Origin: Microbacteriaceae bacterium
GTDB taxonomy: Bacteria > Actinomycetota > Actinomycetes > Actinomycetales > Microbacteriaceae
Reading direction: 5' to 3'
Length of the DNA stretch: 5,267 nt
NCBI GenBank assembly: GCA_947447385.1
Contig: CANFKN010000098.1
Span: forward strand, 1 to 5,267
Shown: in pieces, positions 1 through 5,267 of the stretch
Layout: each line of letters begins with the position of its first letter
Position numbering within the stretch: the stretch's first letter is position 1
Translations under genes and position numbers: made by a program
The notes under the pieces: generated by a model
Told to the model about the DNA's origin: nothing
Databases searched by the model: none
The model's input: only the letters and a program-made list of their open reading frames with translations

Positions 1-895
1 CGTCATCAGATTCAAGCTCAACAAACGCAACGCCCTCAACTTGCCCAAGAATGCTCTCGGCGTTCTTAAGCCCAGACACGCCCCTAGGCAGGTCAATTTG
101 AGTTGAGTCACCGGTGATGACCATTTTCGAGTTGAAACCCAATCGCGTGAGAAACATTTTTAGCTGTTCTTGAGTGCTGTTCTGGGCTTCATCCAAGATT
201 ATGAAAGCATCGTTCAAGGTGCGACCGCGCATGTAGGCAAGCGGGGCAACTTCAATTGTTCCGGCCGCGATGAGCTTGGGCACTGCCTCTGGGTCTAGCA
301 TTTCGTGCAGGGCATCAAAAAGCGGGCGAAGATAAGGGTCGATCTTGTCGCTGAGGGTTCCTGGCAAGAAGCCGAGTCTTTCACCGGCCTCAACGGCGGG
401 GCGAGTTAAGATGATGCGACTGACTTCTTTTCGCTGCAGTGCTTGAACGGCTTTTGCCATGGCCAAATATGTTTTGCCTGTGCCGGCTGGCCCAATGCCA
501 AAGACCACGGTGTTTGCGTCGATGGCGTCAATATAGGCTCGCTGACCAACTGTCTTAGCTCGAATCGTTTTGCCACGAGTGCTCAAAATGCTTTGACCCA
601 GCAAATCGGCTGGTCTTTTTGTGCTCTCAGATCGAACCAGGTTCGCACTTCGAGTGATTTCAGATTCGCCTAAATCGCTGCCATTTTGAATTAGCTCAAC
701 AAGATTGCTCACGAGATTCTTGGCCTGTTCGACATCAGCCGCCGGGCCGCTCAAAACCAGCTCATTGCCTCTTGCCAATACATCCACGCTCGGAAAACTG
801 GCTTCAAGGGTCTTCAGCAGTTTGTCTTCTGTTCCGAGTAGCGCAACCATTGGAACCTGCGAAATAGTGATGCGTTGTTGCAGAAAATCAGTCAA
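1..895 (-). CDS. phoH: PhoH/YbeZ-family ATPase, 3' end cut by window edge
   Basis: Cytoplasmic P-loop ATPase of the PhoH/YbeZ family, which resembles helicase cores and is linked to rRNA maturation with the endoribonuclease YbeY. I translated 298 residues before the left edge. An N-terminal segment (about 1-75) fits the KH-like nucleic-acid-binding part of the family. The ATPase core shows Walker A GPAGTGKT (135-142), TRPAVEAGERLGFLPG (164-179), Walker B FIILDEAQN (231-239) and TGDSTQIDLP (261-270). By family length about 25-50 C-terminal residues are missing. The start is TTG at 895: an in-frame stop lies at 920-922, no ATG occurs before residue 16, and GAAGAG (904-909) sits 8 nt upstream. 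The start lies one base after the HIT stop, so translation is probably coupled. There is no PIN domain, so this is not PhoH2. ybeY is expected just beyond the left edge (inference). The family is certain; the exact cellular role is not. Confidence 0.95.
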   Translation of the reverse strand, partial: MTDFLQQRITISQVPMVALLGTEDKLLKTLEASFPSVDVLARGNELVLSGPAADVEQAKNLVSNLVELIQNGSDLGESEITRSANLVRSESTKRPADLLGQSILSTRGKTIRAKTVGQRAYIDAIDANTVVFGIGPAGTGKTYLAMAKAVQALQRKEVSRIILTRPAVEAGERLGFLPGTLSDKIDPYLRPLFDALHEMLDPEAVPKLIAAGTIEVAPLAYMRGRTLNDAFIILDEAQNSTQEQLKMFLTRLGFNSKMVITGDSTQIDLPRGVSGLKNAESILGQVEGVAFVELESDD

Positions 896-896
896 G

Positions 897-1229
897 TTAA
901 TTGCTCTTCGGCATCTGGCTCAAAATGTGCGCGTGCGCGTGAAACACCGTTTGGCCAGCGTTTTCACCGGTATTGAACAGAAACTTATAAGAACCGTCGC
1001 TGGTGTGTTCTTCAGCAAGACGGGCTGCCAATTGTGCAACATCAATCAGTGCGTCTGCATCAGCTGCGACAAGATCTGTGATGTCTCGATAGTGCTTCTT
1101 GGGAACTACCAAAAGGTGCACTGGCATTTCAGGGTTGATGTCACGAAATGCGACGGCATGTTCGGTTTCACCGAGAAGTTCGGTGCCGAATTCGCCTGAA
1201 ACGATTCTGCAAAAAATGCAATCAGTCAT
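897..1229 (-). CDS. HIT-family (histidine triad) nucleotide-binding protein
   Basis: Small cytoplasmic HIT-family protein of 110 residues. HinT-type members hydrolyse adenosine 5'-phosphoramidates and related AMP conjugates through a histidine-AMP intermediate. The signature QTVFHAHAHIL (93-103) supplies the triad H97, H99 and H101; by homology with HINT proteins the middle one, H99, is the nucleophile. N86 and the following TGENAGQ match the nucleotide-binding loop. C4 and C7 (CIFC), with H46 and H97, could form the structural zinc site found in many bacterial HinT proteins (inference). The chain ends nine residues after the triad as SQMPKSN, without the usual glycine pair and Trp-Pro-Pro tail. 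The start is ATG, 17 nt after the rsmE stop, with only a weak AGG upstream, so it is probably read through from rsmE. The physiological substrate cannot be told from sequence. Confidence 0.93.
   Translation of the reverse strand: MTDCIFCRIVSGEFGTELLGETEHAVAFRDINPEMPVHLLVVPKKHYRDITDLVAADADALIDVAQLAARLAEEHTSDGSYKFLFNTGENAGQTVFHAHAHILSQMPKSN
904..909 (-). promoter_or_regulatory. Ribosome binding site for phoH
   Basis: The minus strand reads GAAGAG, 8 nt before a TTG codon at 895. It lies inside the last codons of the HIT gene. It decides the start of phoH because the only other in-frame codons before the upstream stop at 920-922 are poor starts (ATT at 901). The match to the anti-Shine-Dalgarno sequence is moderate. 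Confidence 0.5.
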
Positions 1230-1246
1230 GAGTTCAGTTTAAGCCT

Positions 1247-2044
1247 TCAACGCCAAGAGCCAGACAGCGCCTGAATTGCTGCTATTGCTGCCACTCCTGC
1301 GGTTGAAGTGCGCAAAATCTCGCTGCCCAAGCGAACGCGGTGAGCGCCTGCAGCTTCGAATGCCTTCAATTCGAGCTCGCTGATGCCACCCTCTGGGCCA
1401 ACAATCAAACTAATCTGACGCTGCAATCCGAATGCGTTTGAAACACTTCTCGAGCCGCTTAGCTTGCCCATCAACTCAACGAGACCCAGATCTGCGGTTG
1501 GGTCAAGAACAAGCGCCATGCCTAGGGAGCCATCTTCAATTCGCTTTGCAAGCTGTTTAGATGAAACAGAATGCTCGACCATTGGGTCAAAAACACGCAA
1601 GGATTGTTTAGCTGCCTCGCTCACGATGCTCTGCCACCGTTCAACACCTTTAGCAGCTTTAGTTGAATCCCACCGCGAAATTGAACGCTCAGCCTGCCAT
1701 GGCAAGAAAGTCATGGCTCCTAGTTCGGTTGCGGCCTGAATCGCTAGCTCGTCGCGATCGCCCTTTGCAAGAGCTTGAACTAAAGTGACTGCTAAATCTG
1801 GCTGTTCCTCGCGAAACGCTTCAACTATGGCGACCTGCATGGTTGAGCCTTCAATAGTCGAAACCGAGCCCCGCAGTCGCAAACCGAGCCCATCAGTTAG
1901 TTGTATGGCTTCACCAACGCGCATTCTTCGCACCGAAATGGCATGTTTTGCGTCAATAGCATCGACAGTAGCGAAGCCTCCAGCAACCAAAAGCCCCGAA
2001 TCAGCGAGTTCGGTTTTTGCAACGCGAAAGAGTGGTTCTACCAT
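1247..2044 (-). CDS. rsmE: 16S rRNA (uracil(1498)-N(3))-methyltransferase
   Basis: Cytoplasmic S-adenosylmethionine-dependent enzyme that methylates N3 of U1498 (E. coli numbering) in 16S rRNA of the small subunit. At 265 residues it is of normal to slightly long length for the family. The N-terminal PUA-like RNA-binding domain includes HAISVRRMRVGE (34-45). The SPOUT domain shows LVQALAKGDRDE (88-99), ATELGA (105-110), ERSISRW (119-125), EAAKQSLR (143-150), GPEGG (216-220) and LGSEILRTSTAG (239-250); the last two build the knotted methyl-donor site. Loop residues differ from E. coli in the LGxxxLRTxTA motif, but ILRTSTA is what I recall from actinobacterial copies. The start is ATG, 12 nt after the dnaJ stop; the purine-rich AGGCGGCGAG overlapping that stop probably serves as ribosome binding site. 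It stands downstream of dnaJ in a likely heat-shock transcript. Confidence 0.95.
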   Translation of the reverse strand: MVEPLFRVAKTELADSGLLVAGGFATVDAIDAKHAISVRRMRVGEAIQLTDGLGLRLRGSVSTIEGSTMQVAIVEAFREEQPDLAVTLVQALAKGDRDELAIQAATELGAMTFLPWQAERSISRWDSTKAAKGVERWQSIVSEAAKQSLRVFDPMVEHSVSSKQLAKRIEDGSLGMALVLDPTADLGLVELMGKLSGSRSVSNAFGLQRQISLIVGPEGGISELELKAFEAAGAHRVRLGSEILRTSTAGVAAIAAIQALSGSWR

Positions 2045-2056
2045 TTGGCTCGCCGC

Positions 2057-3151
2057 CTAACCGCGTTTGCCTCGACCGAAGAAACCGGTCGAATGTCTAG
2101 CCAATTTGATGGTTTCAGCTTTTCGAAGACCAGCAAGCTTCTTGAAAAGCTCTTTCTGGTCTTTGTCGAGTTTTGTTGGGGTCTGAACGGCAATCGTGAT
2201 TTTGAGGTCACCACGACCGGCGCCGCGAAGGTGATTTACACCCTTGTGCCGCACCGTAATAACCTCACCGGTTTGCACACCGGGGTCGATGGCAACGTCA
2301 AGCTCACCGTCGAAACTCTCAATCTTGGCATGTGCGCCGAGAACCGCGTCGTGCAAAGGCACCTCAAGGGTGCAGGTTAGGTCATCGCCTGAACGACCGA
2401 AAATGTCGTGTGGCTTCACCGTGAAGTCAATGTGCAAATCGCCATTTGGGCCGCCAGCCTGACCAACTTCACCCTGCCCACGAAGTTGCATTCGCAAACC
2501 GTCTTCAACGCCAGCTGGAACATTGAACTCGATGGTGCGTCGCGCACGCACACGGCCTTGACCACGGCAACTCACACACGGGTGAGGAATGGTTTGGCCA
2601 TAGCCACGACAGCTTCCACAAGGAGCACTGGTAACCATGTTGCCCATAAGAGTTCGCACCTGGCGCTGAATGGAGCCGCTACCGCGACAGATGTCACAGG
2701 TTTCTAGCCCGGTGCCTGGTTGGCAACATGAGCCGTTGCAGGTTTCACAGAGCACGGCTGTGTCGATCTCTTCGCTCTTTGCCACGCCAAAAGTTACTTC
2801 TTCGAGGGTCAAAGACACGCGCAACAGGGCATCCTCGCCTCTTTCAACACGCGATCGCGGGCCACGTTGCCCACCGCCGCCACCGAAAAAAGTGTCGAAG
2901 ATGTCACCGAAGCCGTTGAAACCAGCGCCACCGCCAAAACCGCCTTGGCCGCCGCCCATGTCGTAATTGCGTCTGGTTTCGGAATCACTCAGCACCTCAT
3001 AGGCGTGAGTGACTAACTTGAATCGCTCCTGCGCTTCTGGTGCAGGGTTCACGTCTGGGTGAAGCTCGCGAGCAAGCTTGCGATATGCCTTTTTAATGTC
3101 ATCAGCGGTTGCGTCTTTTGACACGCCAAGCACTTCGTAATGATCAGCCAA
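2057..3151 (-). CDS. dnaJ: Chaperone DnaJ (Hsp40, actinobacterial DnaJ2 type)
   Basis: Type I Hsp40 co-chaperone that binds unfolded proteins and stimulates the DnaK ATPase in the cytoplasm; 364 residues, near the family norm. Order of parts: J domain (about 1-65) with HPD at 31-33; a short Gly/Phe region (66-94) containing DIFDTFFGG (83-91); four zinc-finger repeats starting at C135, C152, C178 and C192, each CxxCxGx followed by G or C; then the C-terminal substrate-binding domains with VPAGVEDGLRMQLRGQGEVG (211-230). The first repeat reads CETCNGSC, with Cys in place of the usual last Gly. The start is TTG at 3151, with AGGAA five nt before it; no Met occurs until residue 65, and the J domain needs this start. 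Its place just after hrcA, with no grpE or dnaK nearby, fits DnaJ2 rather than the DnaJ1 encoded with dnaK. Control by HrcA is inferred from the upstream CIRCE. Confidence 0.97.
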   Translation of the reverse strand: MADHYEVLGVSKDATADDIKKAYRKLARELHPDVNPAPEAQERFKLVTHAYEVLSDSETRRNYDMGGGQGGFGGGAGFNGFGDIFDTFFGGGGGQRGPRSRVERGEDALLRVSLTLEEVTFGVAKSEEIDTAVLCETCNGSCCQPGTGLETCDICRGSGSIQRQVRTLMGNMVTSAPCGSCRGYGQTIPHPCVSCRGQGRVRARRTIEFNVPAGVEDGLRMQLRGQGEVGQAGGPNGDLHIDFTVKPHDIFGRSGDDLTCTLEVPLHDAVLGAHAKIESFDGELDVAIDPGVQTGEVITVRHKGVNHLRGAGRGDLKITIAVQTPTKLDKDQKELFKKLAGLRKAETIKLARHSTGFFGRGKRG

Positions 3152-3156
3152 CAGGG

Positions 3157-3161
3157 TTCCT
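3157..3161 (-). promoter_or_regulatory. Ribosome binding site for dnaJ
   Basis: The minus strand reads AGGAA, then CCCTG, then TTG at 3151. A CTG at 3154 is also in frame, but it would stand only two nt from AGGAA, so TTG is the better start. The site lies in the 33-nt gap after the hrcA stop. Confidence 0.65.
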
Positions 3162-3184
3162 AACGTCGAATAACTGCACGGCGC

Positions 3185-4219
3185 CTAAGCGCCTAATGTT
3201 TTGGTCAAATAACTTGCTACGGCTCTAACCGCGGTGATGTGATGCGCGTAATCCATGCGGGTTGGGCCGAGCACGCCAAGTTTGGCTATTTCGCTGCCAG
3301 GTTTTTCATAGCTCGAAACTAGAACGCTGGTTTGGCTCAACAACTCGATGTTGTTTTCTTTGCCAATCAGCAAACCGAGACCACCCTGATCAGTTTTCAT
3401 CTCAGCAATCAAGCGCATCATAACCACTTGCTGCTCAAGCGCATCGAGTAGCTCGCCAAGATTAGCAACCGGTGACTGCCCCTGGCGCGCCAGATTGGCG
3501 GTGCCAGCAAGAATGATTTTTTCTTGACGGTTGGCATCAACCATCAATTGCACCGCTTCGGCCACAACCGAGGCTGCCGCTTTGAGATGTGCTGGTGAGT
3601 TGGTCTCAAACGCCTCTAGTTTCGAGACAGCCGAGCTGAATGGTTGCTGCACGAGTGCTGCGTTGAACCTGGCGCGCAGCTCAGCTACGTCTTCGATGCT
3701 CAAGACCTGGTGGGCGTTGACCATGTGCTGTTGAACACGGTCGTTATCGCTCACTAAAACCACGAGGGTGCGGGTCTCGTTAATCGGCACAAGCTCAATG
3801 GCCTTGATTTTGGCTCGACCCAAGCTTGGGTATTGCACCATGGCTACCTGATTGGTCAGCTGAGCAAGAGTTTGAACTGCGCCAGAAAGAACCTCATCTA
3901 GGTCTGCGCTTGAACTCATGAAAGTTTCGATTGCCAAACGCTCGCTGGGGCTCAGTCGTTTTACTTCATTTAGGCGATCAACAAAGAGCCGGTAGCCTTT
4001 GTCGGTCGGCACTCGACCGCTAGATGTGTGTGGCGCAACAATGAGCTGCTCTTCTTCGAGAAAGGCCATTTCATTTCGAATGGTTGCTGCTGAAACTTCG
4101 AACCCGTGTCGTTCAACCAGGGTTTTTGAACCAACCGGCTCACTGGTTTCGATGTAGTCGTTGACGATTGCACGCAAAACTTCAAGGCTGCGACTTGGAA
4201 TCTCGTTTTGGCTATTCAA
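3185..4219 (-). CDS. hrcA: Heat-inducible transcription repressor HrcA
   Basis: Repressor of class I heat-shock genes; it binds CIRCE operators, and in studied bacteria its activity depends on the GroE chaperonin. With the start chosen here it has 344 residues, the usual length. The N-terminal winged helix-turn-helix is clear: SLEVLRAIVNDYIETSEPVG (11-30), VSAATIRNEMAFLEEEQLI (42-60) and PHTSSGRVPTDKGYRLFVD (63-81). The middle is the GAF-like and inserted dimerising region. The C-terminal signature includes IGKENN (285-290) and LGVLGPTRMDY (314-324). An upstream GTG at 4252 is in frame and would add 11 residues, but it has no ribosome binding site and would encode GGAGG within the protein. 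TTG at 4219 has GGAGG seven nt upstream, and family members begin close to the SLEVLRAIV segment. It follows a CIRCE site, so it is autoregulated, and it precedes dnaJ by 33 nt. Confidence 0.95.
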   Translation of the reverse strand: MNSQNEIPSRSLEVLRAIVNDYIETSEPVGSKTLVERHGFEVSAATIRNEMAFLEEEQLIVAPHTSSGRVPTDKGYRLFVDRLNEVKRLSPSERLAIETFMSSSADLDEVLSGAVQTLAQLTNQVAMVQYPSLGRAKIKAIELVPINETRTLVVLVSDNDRVQQHMVNAHQVLSIEDVAELRARFNAALVQQPFSSAVSKLEAFETNSPAHLKAAASVVAEAVQLMVDANRQEKIILAGTANLARQGQSPVANLGELLDALEQQVVMMRLIAEMKTDQGGLGLLIGKENNIELLSQTSVLVSSYEKPGSEIAKLGVLGPTRMDYAHHITAVRAVASYLTKTLGA

Positions 4220-4226
4220 ACTCACA

Positions 4227-4231
4227 CCTCC
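4227..4231 (-). promoter_or_regulatory. Strong ribosome binding site that sets the hrcA start
   Basis: The minus strand reads GGAGG, seven nt before TTG at 4219. It is the best Shine-Dalgarno match I saw in the window and argues for TTG 4219 over GTG 4252, which has none. Confidence 0.75.
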
Positions 4232-4256
4232 GCTTCGACCTGAGGCTAACACTTGG

Positions 4257-4283
4257 TTAGCACTCGAACTATCTGAGTGCCAA
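4257..4283 (-). promoter_or_regulatory. CIRCE operator (HrcA binding site)
   Basis: The minus strand reads TTGGCACTC, nine bases (AGATAGTTC), then GAGTGCTAA. The consensus is TTAGCACTC-N9-GAGTGCTAA, so 17 of 18 arm positions match; the single change is A to G at the third base of the upstream arm, leaving eight of nine arm pairs complementary. It lies between the hemW stop and hrcA, 37 nt before the TTG start of hrcA. The operator next to the gene for its own repressor is the classic autoregulated arrangement. HrcA bound here should block transcription of hrcA-dnaJ and of whatever is read through downstream. Confidence 0.95.
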
Positions 4284-4288
4284 TATTA
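4283..4288 (-). promoter_or_regulatory. Candidate -10 element of the hrcA promoter
   Basis: The minus strand reads TAATAT, overlapping the hemW stop codon and touching CIRCE. It matches TATAAT at four of six positions, and RNA would then begin inside the operator. The hexamer 17 nt upstream, ATGTGG, is a poor -35. As an alternative, TTGGCA inside the CIRCE arm (4278-4283) resembles a -35 at five of six positions, but the sequence 16-18 nt further on (around 4254-4261) is a poor -10. A promoter overlapping CIRCE is expected; which version is real cannot be settled by reading. Confidence 0.3.
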
Positions 4289-5267
4289 CCCGAGCAGTTC
4301 ACGAACCACATAGTCTGCAAGCAATCTGCCTTGCAGTGTCAGAACGATGCGACCAGCAATAGCTCGCGCGCCATCGATTAGTCCGTCAGAAATCAATTGT
4401 GAAATGACTTTATTAGCTTCGGGGTTAGCGTTTTTTGCGTCGGCAACTGAAATGCCGTCGAGAATGCGGGCTTCAAGCAATAGCTGCTCGAGAACGCGGG
4501 TAGGCACATCAATTCGCTCACTACCCACAGCCGGGGTCTGCCCCGACTCAACTGCCTTTTGATAAACCGCAGGATGTTTGGCGTTCCACCAGCGAGTCTC
4601 GCCCATGTGACTGTGTGCACCCGGGCCAAAGCCCCACCAGTCTTGACTGCGCCAATAGGCGAGGTTGTGCTTCGAACGAGTTTCTGGGCCTCGTGACCAG
4701 TTGCTCACTTCATACCAACTAAACCCAGCTGCCTTGAGTAGCTCATCGGCAAGTTCATATTTGTCTGCTTGCAAATCTTCATCTGGTTCAGCAAGCTCAC
4801 CCTTGGCAATCTGTCGGGCAAGTTTGGTGCCGGGTTCAACGATGAGCGAATAGGCAGAGATGTGATCAGGCTCCAAAGCAATCGCCGACTCGAGCGAAGT
4901 GCGCCACTGTTCGAGTGTTTCATTAGGTGCGCCATAGATGAGATCTACCGAGTTTTGCAGGCCAGCGCGTTTAGCAGCTTCGACCGCAGCCGGCACGTTG
5001 GCTGGCTGATGGGTGCGCTCGAGAGTGGCTAGAACTTCTGGCACAGCTGATTGCATTCCAAAAGAAATGCGAGTGAAGCCACCGGCTCGCAACGCTTGCA
5101 AGTATTCAAAATCAACGTTGTCGGGGTTTGCCTCGGTGGTAATCTCGCAGTCTTGCTCTAAACCAAATGACTCGGTAAGAGTGCCGAGAATGGCCACGAG
5201 GTCGCTTGCGGGCAGCTGAGTAGGGGTTCCGCCGCCAAAAAATATCGAGGATGCCCTGCGGCCCGAA
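4286..5267 (-). CDS. hemW: HemW radical-SAM haem chaperone, 5' end cut by window edge
   Basis: HemN-like radical-SAM protein, formerly often annotated as oxygen-independent coproporphyrinogen III oxidase; HemW proteins bind haem and deliver it to respiratory enzymes. The last 326 residues are visible. The frame stays open to the right edge, so an internal GTG at 5197 is not the start. Counting from the first whole codon, motifs are FFGGGTP (9-15), EITTEANPD (41-49), RISFGMQS (66-73), VDLIYGAPNET (107-117), HISAYSLIVEPGT (135-147), YEVSNWSR (185-192), KHNLAYW (199-205) and GPGAHS (214-219), followed by the HemN C-terminal domain. The CX3CX2C iron-sulphur motif must lie in the missing N-terminal part (roughly 60-80 residues), so it cannot be checked here. 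HemW rather than HemN is inferred from the sequence style and from the place before hrcA. The TAA stop is two nt from CIRCE, and no terminator hairpin other than CIRCE itself is seen. Confidence 0.94.
   Translation of the reverse strand, partial: SGRRASSIFFGGGTPTQLPASDLVAILGTLTESFGLEQDCEITTEANPDNVDFEYLQALRAGGFTRISFGMQSAVPEVLATLERTHQPANVPAAVEAAKRAGLQNSVDLIYGAPNETLEQWRTSLESAIALEPDHISAYSLIVEPGTKLARQIAKGELAEPDEDLQADKYELADELLKAAGFSWYEVSNWSRGPETRSKHNLAYWRSQDWWGFGPGAHSHMGETRWWNAKHPAVYQKAVESGQTPAVGSERIDVPTRVLEQLLLEARILDGISVADAKNANPEANKVISQLISDGLIDGARAIAGRIVLTLQGRLLADYVVRELLG

Noticed and set aside
705..1199. 164-codon plus-strand open frame across phoH and the HIT gene
   Set aside because: It is antisense to two genes with clear catalytic motifs, has no upstream ribosome binding site that I can see, and its translation resembles no family I know.
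1901..2380. 159-codon plus-strand open frame across the rsmE-dnaJ junction
   Set aside because: It is antisense to the well-supported rsmE and dnaJ genes, and its translation shows no recognisable motif or composition.
2670..2966. Plus-strand open frame ending in a proline-rich stretch
   Set aside because: The proline-rich stretch is the complement of the glycine codons of the DnaJ Gly/Phe region.
4257..4283. CIRCE inverted repeat read as a transcription terminator for hemW
   Set aside because: It lacks a following T-run on the minus strand, and the arms match the HrcA operator almost exactly. A hairpin in the RNA is possible but is not needed to explain it.
5195..5197. GTG at 5197 as the start of hemW
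   Set aside because: The frame continues to the right edge and codes for the conserved FFGGGTP segment before this codon, so it is internal.
1..5267. Search for a new system, mobile element, CRISPR array, tRNA or phage genes
   Set aside because: Every gene is a conserved housekeeping family in a familiar actinobacterial order, gaps are under 70 nt, and no repeats or foreign-looking stretch were seen by eye.

Overview
This is an ordinary housekeeping stretch of an actinobacterial chromosome, not a mobile or defence region. All six genes lie on the minus strand, packed almost without gaps. Transcription order, from high to low coordinates, is hemW (5' end outside the window), hrcA, dnaJ, rsmE, a HIT-family gene and phoH (3' end outside the window). 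From memory this matches the conserved actinobacterial order lepA-hemW-hrcA-dnaJ2-rsmE-phoH-ybeY-era, and the HIT gene between rsmE and phoH fits Microbacteriaceae-like relatives. Base composition looks close to half G+C by eye, low for the phylum. That suggests a small-genome freshwater or marine actinobacterium such as the Rhodoluna/Aquiluna group, but this assignment is inference.

Region by region: positions 4286-5267 hold the C-terminal part of HemW, a radical-SAM haem chaperone whose iron-sulphur cysteine motif lies beyond the right edge. The short gap to hrcA contains a nearly perfect CIRCE operator (4257-4283), the binding site of the HrcA heat-shock repressor. HrcA (3185-4219) and DnaJ (2057-3151) follow, then the 16S rRNA methyltransferase RsmE (1247-2044), a histidine-triad nucleotide hydrolase/transferase (897-1229) and a PhoH/YbeZ-type ATPase (1-895).

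How they work together: HrcA should repress its own transcription from CIRCE, and with it dnaJ. The downstream gaps are 33, 12, 17 and 1 nt, with no terminator visible, so rsmE, the HIT gene and phoH are probably read from the same heat-inducible transcript. That would tie protein folding (DnaJ) to rRNA maturation (RsmE, PhoH with its usual partner YbeY). Three genes (hrcA, dnaJ, phoH) appear to use TTG starts.

No RNA genes, insertion sequences, CRISPR arrays, integrase sites or stretches of 300 bases without a gene were seen. I found no new system. The points worth a second look are the regulatory detail around CIRCE, start-codon use, the same-frame arrangement of four neighbouring genes, and small departures from family motifs in DnaJ and the HIT protein.
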